NCBI RefSeq assembly: GCF_963974515.1
Contig: NZ_CAXBDD010000011.1
Span: 1-64,000 of the forward strand
Direction: 5' to 3'
DNA from: Sunxiuqinia sp963974515
Lineage (GTDB): Bacteria > Bacteroidota > Bacteroidia > Bacteroidales > Prolixibacteraceae
Length of the DNA: 64,000 nucleotides
The notes under the pieces were generated by a model. It was not told the DNA's origin, did not search any database, and saw only the letters and a program-made list of their open reading frames with translations. Shown piece by piece: positions 8,617-16,904 of this stretch. Each line of letters opens with the position of its first letter. Position 1 is the stretch's first letter. A program made the translations under genes and the position numbers.

Positions 8617-8717
8617 TTGCAATTGTTTTTTTTGATTCTTAATTCATGAATACATTTATTTTCTATTTTCTCCCCCAAGACACCAAAAGAGAATATGTTT
8701 AGTGTGCGCAATCATAC

Positions 8718-8776
8718 CAAATATACGAATATTTCATTTAGTTACTTATTATCAAGTCTTTCTATAAACAAATGTA
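8718..8776 (-). promoter_or_regulatory. Candidate -7 boxes for the lipoprotein gene
   Basis: Two minus-strand matches to the Bacteroidota -7 consensus TAnnTTTG are present: TATATTTG (8725-8718) and TACATTTG (8776-8769). They are about 100 and 150 bases before the ATG. No TTG at the ideal upstream spacing was found for either, so which one works is open. Confidence 0.35.
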
Positions 8777-8848
8777 AGGAAAAGTTGTTTTCAAAATTAG
8801 AGTAAAAACACCGCTGGATCTGAAGCTGAAATAAAACTTTATTTTTTT

Positions 8849-10027
8849 ATGATTCAATCTTTACAAACTGCAGTTAAAATACTGGTTGTTGATGATGAAA
8901 CCGATATGGAGCCGATGATCCGGCAGAAATTTCGCCGCCATATTCGTGAAAATACGTTTGATTTTGAATTTGCTTCGAACGGGTTGGAAGCTCTGGAAAA
9001 GATTGTTGAATTCCCCGAAATTGGGATTGTGCTTTCCGATATTAATATGCCGGAAATGGATGGGTTGACGCTGCTTTCGAAGTTAAATGAATTGAAAAAT
9101 CCCGGGTTGAAAACCGTGATGGTATCGGCATACGGCGATATCGACAATATACGAACTGCGATGAACCGCGGCGCTTTTGATTTTATTACGAAACCGGTAA
9201 ACTTTGAGGACCTCGAAATAACGATCAAAAAAACGATTGAAGAAATTATTTCGATCCGGCGCTGGCTAACCGAGCACGATCAACTTGTTTCCATACAACA
9301 CGACCTCAACATATCCCGTGACATTCAGCAGGCCATCCTACCAAAAGAATTTCCACCATTTCCTGAAGAACCAAATTTTGATATTTACGCTTCGATGGTG
9401 GCTGCCAACGAGGTTGGAGGCGATTTTTACGATTTCTTCCTCATCGATAAAGACCGGCTTGGATTTGTGATTGGCGACGTTTCGGGCAAAGGAATTTCAG
9501 CAGCTATTTTTATGGCTGTCAGTCGCACACTGGTTCGCGCCACCGGGCTTAAAGGCGATTCGGTTAGTGACTGTATGCGATATGTAAATAATCTTCTTTG
9601 CATTGAAAGTGTTTCATCGATGTTTGTTACCGTATTTTATGGAATTTTGAATACGCAAACCGGCGAGGTTGATTACGTAAATGCGGGGCACAATCCGCCC
9701 TATCTACTTTCGACAGAAGGGATTAGCAAGGTTGAGATGACCAATGGCCTCGCACTTGGGGTTATGGATGATTTTAACTTCGAATCGAAAAAATTACATC
9801 TGAAAAAAGGCGACCAGCTTTTGCTCTACACCGATGGCGTTGTAGAAGCTTTCAACCTGGAAGAAACAGCTTACGGAGAAGAAAAATTTGAGAATTTTCT
9901 GAATGAAAATCGCAACCATTCTGTTGAAACGATCATTAAAAGATCATTTGCCGATGTCAATGATTTTGTGGCTGGTGCGCCTCAGTCAGACGACATTACA
10001 CTTTTAGGAATAACGTTTAAAGGGTAA
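8849..10027 (+). CDS. Receiver-PP2C phosphatase (RsbU/SpoIIE-like response regulator)
   Basis: 392 residues. The N-terminal receiver has Asp64 in LSDINMPEMDG, Ser93 in SAYGD and Lys115 in TKPVN. A helical linker (~125-165) leads to a SpoIIE-type PP2C domain with metal-binding GGDFYD (~190-195), GDVSGKG (~209-215), the NAGHNPP segment and the final DDITLL. Such proteins remove phosphate from a STAS antagonist when their receiver is phosphorylated. The STAS/RsbW pair at 3847-4595 and the kinases around it are the obvious partners. It is the only plus-strand gene within the island and is convergent with the kinase at 10071. Confidence 0.92.
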   Translation: MIQSLQTAVKILVVDDETDMEPMIRQKFRRHIRENTFDFEFASNGLEALEKIVEFPEIGIVLSDINMPEMDGLTLLSKLNELKNPGLKTVMVSAYGDIDNIRTAMNRGAFDFITKPVNFEDLEITIKKTIEEIISIRRWLTEHDQLVSIQHDLNISRDIQQAILPKEFPPFPEEPNFDIYASMVAANEVGGDFYDFFLIDKDRLGFVIGDVSGKGISAAIFMAVSRTLVRATGLKGDSVSDCMRYVNNLLCIESVSSMFVTVFYGILNTQTGEVDYVNAGHNPPYLLSTEGISKVEMTNGLALGVMDDFNFESKKLHLKKGDQLLLYTDGVVEAFNLEETAYGEEKFENFLNENRNHSVETIIKRSFADVNDFVAGAPQSDDITLLGITFKG

Positions 10028-10070
10028 ATTGTCTGAGCCAGGATTCATAGGATTAAATGATTGGCATGAT

Positions 10071-11876
10071 TCAATTTAGTGGGATTTGAACGACGAACTC
10101 TGTCCCGTCTCCTTCTATTGTTTCCACCTTTATTTCTCCTCCATGTGCCTTCACAATATCGTAACTTAAACTCAACCCTAATCCGGTTCCCTGTCCGGTT
10201 GGTTTAGTGGTGAAGAAAGGTTGGAAAATTTTGTCTTTGATGGAGGAAAGGATTCCGGGGCCATTATCGGTTATACGAATTTCAATTGTAGTATTCACTT
10301 TTTTTGTGGATACGATAACTTGTGGCTTGTAACTTGATGCTTGAGGCTTTGATTTCTCGGACACTGCATAAAACGCATTGTTAATCAAATTCAGCAAAAC
10401 CCGCCCGATATCTTGGGGAACTACCTCAATTTTAGGGAGAAATTTATCAGCTTCCAATTTGAAATCTGAATTGAACGATTTGTCTTTTGCCCGGAAACCG
10501 TGGTAGCTCAGGCGTAAATATTCATCTGCAAGTGCGTTGATATCAGTGGGTTCTTTTTGGCCGCTGTTTCCACGGCTGTGCAACAACATGCCTTTTACAA
10601 TGGCATCTGCGCGCTTGCCGTGGTGATTAATTTTTTCGAGGTTTTGTTTGATGTCTTTTACGATCTCATTTGCCAACTGTACCGAGACTTCGGTACCAAC
10701 TGCCAACTCTTCCTTCATTTCTTCCAACAACTCATTGCTTAATTCCGAAAAATTATTTATAAAGTTCAGCGGATTCTGGATTTGGTGAGCAATGCCGGCA
10801 GTGAGCTGGCCGAGACTTGCCATTTTTTCGGATTGGATAAGTTGCGATTGTGTTGCTTTTAATTCTGCAAAGGCATATTCCACCTGATTTTTGGCCATTT
10901 CCAGTTGGTTAAAATCTTCGTAACGTAAGTAAGCGATTGAGAATGCCTGTGCCAGTGAATTTACAGGTTCAAGTTCATTATCGTTTAAAGGAGAACTATT
11001 GCCTATATAAAGCATACCCTGTTTAAACGGAACAAAATTCAGATACAATGATTGTGGCGCAGAAGCACCCTGAAATGATTCGGGGTTATCTACTTTTTCT
11101 TCCTTAATCAGGTTTTGCATAAAACTGACAAATTGAGTTTTATTCCAGCTCTCACGATAGGTTTCATTATTTTTCCAACTTCTAACCATTCCCGAAGCAA
11201 TTCCCTCCTCATTAAATGACATTTTGAAAGTGCTAAGCGACCGTCCTTCAGTTGCGGAAAGATAGGTTTGAATCGATTCAGAGACTTCGTCCATAATAAA
11301 TACACCGCAATGTATAAATGGAATTCCCAGAGCAATCAGTTCTTTCCAGATTAGTGGAGTTATTCGGTTTAAATCTTCTTTGGTACGCATGCTTGCAATT
11401 TCACCACGAACCCGATCAAGAGAAGCTTGTTTAATTTCTGCAATGCGTTTTAGCTCTCTTTCCTTCGATTTTTCAAGTTGCTTTTCAATTCGTACTTTTT
11501 CTGTTATGTCGTACTGGACAGCAATTAAACTCTCAACTCTTCCATCTTTGTTAAATACCTGAGAAATTGACCATTCCATGAAAAATTCAGTTCCATCTTT
11601 TCTATAATTAATGGTTTTTCCTTCCCAAACCTCACCTTTGCCCAGAATGTCTTCCAGATGTTTGAAAATACTCAGATCGGTCTTAGGGCCTTGCAAAATT
11701 CTTGGAGTTTTCCCAATCAGTTCCTCTCTGGCCCAACCTGTCATTTTCTCAAAAGCTTTGTTTGCATAAATAATGTAAGGACCCGGAGGTCCAAGTTCCG
11801 GAGTAGTAATCAATATACTTTGAGTCATTGATTCCAATATCATTGAATCACGATGAGAAGGCAGAGGGTTTTCCAT
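10071..11876 (-). CDS. PAS-GAF-like soluble histidine kinase
   Basis: 601 residues without membrane segments. A PAS domain covers ~15-130 (GKTPRILQG lacks the LOV cysteine, so it is not a photoreceptor of that type). A GAF-like region (~150-330) follows, then the kinase core. The H-box reads AGIAHQIQNPLN: His364 is present, but the residue after it is Gln, where the three sister kinases have Glu. N-box (LINNAFYAV) and G-boxes (DNGPGI, GQGTGLGLSLSYDIV) are intact. It lies 78 bases downstream of the kinase at 11955 on the same strand and probably ends that operon. No receiver is attached. Confidence 0.9.
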   Translation of the reverse strand: MENPLPSHRDSMILESMTQSILITTPELGPPGPYIIYANKAFEKMTGWAREELIGKTPRILQGPKTDLSIFKHLEDILGKGEVWEGKTINYRKDGTEFFMEWSISQVFNKDGRVESLIAVQYDITEKVRIEKQLEKSKERELKRIAEIKQASLDRVRGEIASMRTKEDLNRITPLIWKELIALGIPFIHCGVFIMDEVSESIQTYLSATEGRSLSTFKMSFNEEGIASGMVRSWKNNETYRESWNKTQFVSFMQNLIKEEKVDNPESFQGASAPQSLYLNFVPFKQGMLYIGNSSPLNDNELEPVNSLAQAFSIAYLRYEDFNQLEMAKNQVEYAFAELKATQSQLIQSEKMASLGQLTAGIAHQIQNPLNFINNFSELSNELLEEMKEELAVGTEVSVQLANEIVKDIKQNLEKINHHGKRADAIVKGMLLHSRGNSGQKEPTDINALADEYLRLSYHGFRAKDKSFNSDFKLEADKFLPKIEVVPQDIGRVLLNLINNAFYAVSEKSKPQASSYKPQVIVSTKKVNTTIEIRITDNGPGILSSIKDKIFQPFFTTKPTGQGTGLGLSLSYDIVKAHGGEIKVETIEGDGTEFVVQIPLN

Positions 11877-11954
11877 TAATTGTTCAATATAATTGCCAAG
11901 ACATATTATACAATTTTGTATAAATATACATATAATTCCAGTGCAACAATTGGC

Positions 11955-13067
11955 TTATTTACCGGCTTCAGAGTTTTCAGTGATCACATCCGGTAGTTGG
12001 ACAATAAATTCGGTAAAGACTCCAGATTCAGAATTGATCTTAATACTACCTCCATGTGCCTTCATGATATCATAGCTCAAACTGAGCCCCAGTCCGGTTC
12101 CCTGCCCGGTTGGTTTGGTGGTGAAGAATGGCTGGAAGATTTTTTCCTTTATGTTTTCAGGTATTCCATTACCGTTGTCAGATACTTTAATCTCAAGTTT
12201 GTCGCGAGCTTTGGCGGTGCTTACTGAAACGGTTGGTTTATATCCTTCTTCTCCTTTTTTGCTCCGCTCATTCACGGCATAAAACGCATTATTTATCAAA
12301 TTCAGCAACACCCTGCCAATATCCTGCGGAATCACATTGATTTTCGGTAGCGACTCAACGAAATCAGTCTTAAAATCTGCATTAAAAGACTTGTCTTTTG
12401 CCCGTAAACCGTGATAAGAAAGTCGCAAATATTCATCGGCCAGGGCGTTGATATCGGTGAGTTCTTTTTTGCCGTTGCTGATTCGGCTGTGTTGCAGCAT
12501 GCCTTTCACAATGGCATCGGCGCGTTTGCCGTGGTGGTTTATTTTTTCGAGGTTTTGTTTGATGTCGGTTGAAATGGCTTTGGCTTCTTCCGTGTCGCCT
12601 TTATCCAGCTCTTCATTCATTTCATCAACCAGCTCACTGCTTATTTCCGCAAAGTTATTCACGAAGTTTAATGGGTTTTGAATTTCATGAGCAATGCCAG
12701 CGGTCAGTTCTCCCAAGGAAGCCATCTTTTCGGATTGAACCAATTGGCTCTGAGTGGCCTTTAACTTCGATATGGTTTTATTGAGCGCTTCGTTCTTGAT
12801 TGCAATCACTTTGTTTTGCTCATCAAGTGCCAGCATATTCTTTGCAATTTCATTTCTGGCATTTTCTATGAGGCGCTTTTTTTGTTCCAATTCAGCGATG
12901 GTATTGTTTAATACATTGGTAATGGCGCTTTTGTCCATTATGGTGCGCCTGTACTTGAACTCTGCAATCTCCAGTTGCTTTTTTACCGGTTTAATTTCTG
13001 CTATTAAAAGCTGTCTGTCCTCCTCCGATATATCAAGGTTCATTATCAATTTAAGCAGTGCTTCCAA
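11955..13067 (-). CDS. Soluble coiled-coil histidine kinase
   Basis: 370 residues with no recognised sensor domain. Residues ~1-110 are a charged helical/coiled-coil region, followed by a kinase core with His127 in GIAHEIQNPLN, N-box LINNAFYAV and G-boxes DNGNGIP and GQGTGLGLSLSYDIM. It must take its input from another protein. The FIST-domain gene ends only six bases upstream on the same strand, and FIST proteins are known as ligand sensors next to signalling genes, so FIST is the likely input subunit. The kinase core matches its three neighbours closely. Confidence 0.92.
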   Translation of the reverse strand: MEALLKLIMNLDISEEDRQLLIAEIKPVKKQLEIAEFKYRRTIMDKSAITNVLNNTIAELEQKKRLIENARNEIAKNMLALDEQNKVIAIKNEALNKTISKLKATQSQLVQSEKMASLGELTAGIAHEIQNPLNFVNNFAEISSELVDEMNEELDKGDTEEAKAISTDIKQNLEKINHHGKRADAIVKGMLQHSRISNGKKELTDINALADEYLRLSYHGLRAKDKSFNADFKTDFVESLPKINVIPQDIGRVLLNLINNAFYAVNERSKKGEEGYKPTVSVSTAKARDKLEIKVSDNGNGIPENIKEKIFQPFFTTKPTGQGTGLGLSLSYDIMKAHGGSIKINSESGVFTEFIVQLPDVITENSEAGK

Positions 13068-13073
13068 AGTATA

Positions 13074-14210
13074 TTAGTTTTTCTCCTTTAAAATTACCAT
13101 TGAACATGTTTCATTGTGAAAATCACAGAAACTATTTTTTGAGTATCCTATTTCTCCGTAAGTAAAAAACCCAATCAAAGGCTTATCCCAAATAGCGCGA
13201 ATTTGTTCTGCTTCATTGCTGGTCATTGGCCCCAAAGCCAAATGCCTGGCTTTACACGAAAACATTAGTATTGCATCGGCTTCAGGAATAGTGGTTTTTA
13301 AACTTGAAATTTCATTGGTGGTATTTTCAACTAAATCAAAGCCAGGGGGTACAGAAAACTTCACTTTGGATCCCTGAGGTATGCCACCACCGAATATCAA
13401 AGACCTGTTTTCGTTATCGGCCATCATGGGTGACCTCAAAACGACATTACCGTTTTCCTTGGTCAATTGCAACGGGTACTGGGCAAAGTTCATTGCTACT
13501 ACTTCCGAGCGGTTATCCAAATACCCCTTAAATTCAAAATATTTGATAAAAACATCAACAGCGGGTTCATCATCGATTGTATAAACTACGTTGCCCTCTG
13601 ATTTTGTGATTGTTTTTTCTATGCCAATGCTGTCCCACCCACTGGTGGCAAGGCCCTGTACATTGATTTTATCACCATCAACAATCAATCCCATAATCGC
13701 ATTTGAATATTCTCCTGCGGCGTTAAATACGTAAGTAGCTTTCATGGTCAAATCATCGCCTGCCAGTCCTCCATACAATGGCATTTGAGGGGCTTTATCA
13801 AATACCCCTTTGACTATTTGTTCGCCATCGATTGTTAGCCCGCTTGAAACAACAATGAGCGAAGGATTATTGAAAATCTTTTGGGCATGATCAGCCAGGT
13901 TCGCACAGGCTTCGTATGTGGATCCGTGCGTGGTGTCCTGAATTAATACCTCATAATGGGTCTTTTTTATGTCCAAAAGCATGACAACGGTCGATTGTTC
14001 GGTCACTTCAGCATCCAGAATCTCTCCGGCTGTAGTAGCACCAAAAACATCCACTTTTTTCTCATTGAGGAACTCGGCTAATTCACTCCTGTCTTGCACT
14101 ATGGAACAGAACACAATGGCAAGAGTTGGCGAAAAACCATCGCTGGTAGCTTGAGAAAATTTTGATTTAATATCATCAATGTTTTCTCCAAACATATTTT
14201 TTGCTTTCAT
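13074..14210 (-). CDS. FIST-domain sensor protein
   Basis: 378 residues with FIST N (~20-215) and FIST C (~220-360) domains. Recognisable segments are VDVFGATTAGEILDAEV, YGGLAGDDLTM, GLATSGWDSIG and the terminal GFFTYGEIGY. FIST domains are described as ligand-binding modules, probably for small molecules such as amino acids, in front of kinases and cyclases. Here the domain is a free cytoplasmic protein. It sits between a PLP-dependent decarboxylase (12 bases upstream) and a sensorless kinase (6 bases downstream). This suggests the decarboxylase's substrate or product is what it senses, which is inference from position. Confidence 0.9.
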   Translation of the reverse strand: MKAKNMFGENIDDIKSKFSQATSDGFSPTLAIVFCSIVQDRSELAEFLNEKKVDVFGATTAGEILDAEVTEQSTVVMLLDIKKTHYEVLIQDTTHGSTYEACANLADHAQKIFNNPSLIVVSSGLTIDGEQIVKGVFDKAPQMPLYGGLAGDDLTMKATYVFNAAGEYSNAIMGLIVDGDKINVQGLATSGWDSIGIEKTITKSEGNVVYTIDDEPAVDVFIKYFEFKGYLDNRSEVVAMNFAQYPLQLTKENGNVVLRSPMMADNENRSLIFGGGIPQGSKVKFSVPPGFDLVENTTNEISSLKTTIPEADAILMFSCKARHLALGPMTSNEAEQIRAIWDKPLIGFFTYGEIGYSKNSFCDFHNETCSMVILKEKN

Positions 14211-14222
14211 AATAATTTTCTT

Positions 14223-16475
14223 TTAAATAGTTCCTGATTCGTTTGACCCGGCTTTAACTGCCGCAGCAATAGCCGTTATATTTTTAGTAATAATTGACAT
14301 TAGCTGAGGAATAAAAGAACCATTTACCGTTTTGCTAAGCCAGGGGTTCATAATGGTGGAAATTATAAAACTGATAGACGCATCATTATCGGTTACAACG
14401 CCCAGCCGTTGCCGCAGATTGTCAATCAGCAAATCACCGTCTGCCTCACGGCTAAAAGCAGATGAAGTGACCACAATTTCGGTATTCTGTGTATTATCCT
14501 CATAGGGTTTGTAACTGAATTTCCGGTAAATCTTATCATTTAATTCGTTTACTTTTAGCATATTATTATTTGGCGTACCATCGTCCATGTAGTAATTGTA
14601 CAGGTAAGTTACAATGGTTTGGTCGCCGCCCAGTAATTTAAATAATTCAAAGGCCTCGGGGTCGGCAAGTAACTGCTCGTTGGTTTTGTTTACGATTCTG
14701 TCTCTGATAAATTCGTACTGCGTCTGTACCTCTGCAGGGCCAAGACCCTGCCGGATAGCGGGAATGGGTATCAGTGGTACCACAAAAAAAGGCAGATCGG
14801 CAATATTTAGACAAACCAATGCCGCATATAAACGCTTTGCGTTGAAATAACATTCGCTGGTAAGTTTACCATAGCCATCCATATTGGGTCTTATTACCTT
14901 ATGACATAGGTACACTGCGGCGGCCGCGGCTCCGGGTTTTGATCCTTCCACGCCATACACGCCTACGGTGGGATCCACACCGCCATGATACACCACTGGC
15001 GCCGTGAAGGAAACAAGGTTTCGCATGGCGGAATTGCGGTAACATAACCCTCCGGCAGGGTATGGAACGTAGCCGGATTTATGGGGATCAACGGTTATGG
15101 AATCAGCATGACGTATCGCTTTATACTGTTGAATTACATAGTCACTCATTGGCAGTTTCGCCATACCAGCTTCATCAATGTGTTTAAATGAATGAGGGCT
15201 GCACTCATCACTGCTGTTCATCATTGTTATGAAATAGCCGCCCCAGGCAGCATCACAATGAATGGCAAACTCCAGGCCTTTTTCTCGGTATTCATCCCTT
15301 ATCTTGAGGATATCGGCCAAGGGATCAACGGCGCTTTCTTCTGTTGTACCGATTATTGCCACCACATTCATAAGTGGAATTTTCTTTTCTAAACAAAGAT
15401 CAAGGGATTTTCGCAGTTGGCTTAAATCCATTCTTGCATTTAAATCCACCGGGAGACTCCACATATTATCAGCGCCAATCCCTAAAATAGCAGCCCCTTT
15501 TGGCCATGAGTAATGCCTGGTCCCGGAACAAATGGATACCGGGGATTCAGAAATGGAGGGTAGGTATTTTTGTAAAATCTGATGATACCCGATTTTCTGT
15601 GCGGAGTATTTTGAAATGGCAGCATTGATCGTATCAATATCGATTCCATACTGTTTATTTATCCGGTTTGGAATATCCAGCACATCATCAATGGCCAGGT
15701 TAAGCGTCGTCCAGTCGTCAAGATTGGCAAGCGTTGCCATCGAACCATTGGCTAGTTTTACCTGGAAATCGTCTATATTTTGAAAAACTGCTTCCTTGTG
15801 AATTGCTGCACGTACGCTTACCGGATAAAATTTTAGATTCCTGGCCATCCATAATCCTTCCAGGTTGGCCACCGAGCCATCGCAGGTAATATGTCCCCAA
15901 CCTGTAATAAGGTTGCCCGGCAAAGGGACTTCTGCCGTATTCTGACCAATCGGTTGTACGGAATAACCCAGCATCTTGCACAAATCGTTGCCCACATACA
16001 TTTCCATCAGTGTGGTTACCGGTGAAGCTTCGGCCGCTACATTATTCTGATTGTATAGCAGGGCTGCAAAATAGCCGAGAATGCCCGGTAAAGCGGTGTC
16101 CCACAACATGTGTCCAATACTGCGCATGCTGAAAAATGTGCCCGATTCCTGCAATTGTGAGACGAGTTTATCGTATTCATCCATCATCATTTGCATCGTA
16201 CTCTCAAATTCCGGAGAGCTTTGTATGGCGGCATCGACATAATCCGGATCATCAGGATAATAATTTTTCCTGAATTCGACATTGCCCTTCAGGGCGCGGT
16301 CAAGCATTTCGTGCAGATATTTGGCGTTGCCGCCATGGGTTCCTAAAAACAAAGCTTCAAGAGTTTCAGCACCGGAGCCGGCCAACCCAATTTGTTTTTC
16401 TTTGGGTAAATTTCGATGCGCATGCAATAAATTCCTGGCGAATTGCTCTGCGTGATGTTTCGATATTTCATGCAT
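14223..16475 (-). CDS. PLP-dependent group II amino-acid decarboxylase
   Basis: 750 residues, longer than the usual ~450-620 of the family. The cofactor site is clear: Asp408 in HCDAAWGGYF pairs with the pyridine nitrogen and Lys466 in VDPHKSGYVPYPAG forms the Schiff base; GHITCDGSVAN (~194-204) is the substrate-domain segment typical of tyrosine/glutamate/aspartate-type decarboxylases. The reaction should be amino acid to amine plus CO2. The substrate cannot be fixed from sequence; tyrosine or an acidic amino acid are the main options. The extra C-terminal ~130 residues are unassigned. It is embedded in an operon of kinases and FIST, which is unusual for such an enzyme. Confidence 0.88.
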   Translation of the reverse strand: MHEISKHHAEQFARNLLHAHRNLPKEKQIGLAGSGAETLEALFLGTHGGNAKYLHEMLDRALKGNVEFRKNYYPDDPDYVDAAIQSSPEFESTMQMMMDEYDKLVSQLQESGTFFSMRSIGHMLWDTALPGILGYFAALLYNQNNVAAEASPVTTLMEMYVGNDLCKMLGYSVQPIGQNTAEVPLPGNLITGWGHITCDGSVANLEGLWMARNLKFYPVSVRAAIHKEAVFQNIDDFQVKLANGSMATLANLDDWTTLNLAIDDVLDIPNRINKQYGIDIDTINAAISKYSAQKIGYHQILQKYLPSISESPVSICSGTRHYSWPKGAAILGIGADNMWSLPVDLNARMDLSQLRKSLDLCLEKKIPLMNVVAIIGTTEESAVDPLADILKIRDEYREKGLEFAIHCDAAWGGYFITMMNSSDECSPHSFKHIDEAGMAKLPMSDYVIQQYKAIRHADSITVDPHKSGYVPYPAGGLCYRNSAMRNLVSFTAPVVYHGGVDPTVGVYGVEGSKPGAAAAAVYLCHKVIRPNMDGYGKLTSECYFNAKRLYAALVCLNIADLPFFVVPLIPIPAIRQGLGPAEVQTQYEFIRDRIVNKTNEQLLADPEAFELFKLLGGDQTIVTYLYNYYMDDGTPNNNMLKVNELNDKIYRKFSYKPYEDNTQNTEIVVTSSAFSREADGDLLIDNLRQRLGVVTDNDASISFIISTIMNPWLSKTVNGSFIPQLMSIITKNITAIAAAVKAGSNESGTI

Positions 16476-16496
16476 AGTAAAGTGTATTTAGGATAT

Positions 16497-16904
16497 TTAT
16501 TCAGTCATCTGCAAATTTGAATTAAAGCAATCTCTGAATATCTTCCATACACCATCTTCCTGCTTCCAGAGCTGTATTGATTTTCCACTATCCATATTCC
16601 TGCCATCCTGTTGGCTGAGCTCATATTCTGTTTGAACGCCCACTATGCCAGCACTTCCATAAATGCTTGTGGAAATAACCTTGTATTTCGTAAAACCCTG
16701 GCTTATATAGTCCGCAAGTGTTGTTTGAATCTTGTTTCTTCCTTTTACCGACTCCTGGCTTGGAGCCATAAATTCTGCATCTTCCGTGTAACAATTGGCA
16801 ACACCTGCAGCATCAGCATTGGCCATGGCTTGTTCAAAAATCCGGGTTCTTGCTTCGATAGCCTCCCGTGTCGAATTAATTCCATAATCATTTTTTGTGT
16901 TCAT
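16497..16904 (-). CDS. NTF2-like (SnoaL/DUF4440-type) protein
   Basis: 135 residues with the cone-shaped NTF2-like pattern: a helical start (EAIEARTRIFEQAMANADAA), CYTEDAEFMAPSQ, then alternating strands ending VWKIFRDCFNSN. Such proteins bind small ligands or act as small enzymes. No signal peptide. Its start overlaps the stop of the propeller kinase by ATGA (16901-16904), so it is translationally coupled to that kinase, and it precedes the decarboxylase by 21 bases. A role as a small ligand-binding accessory is possible but unproved. Confidence 0.8.
   Translation of the reverse strand: MNTKNDYGINSTREAIEARTRIFEQAMANADAAGVANCYTEDAEFMAPSQESVKGRNKIQTTLADYISQGFTKYKVISTSIYGSAGIVGVQTEYELSQQDGRNMDSGKSIQLWKQEDGVWKIFRDCFNSNLQMTE

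Noticed and set aside
11500..11876. PAS domain of the 10071 kinase as a LOV blue-light sensor
   Set aside because: The segment reads GKTPRILQG and lacks the cysteine of the GxNCRFLQ motif needed for flavin adduct formation.
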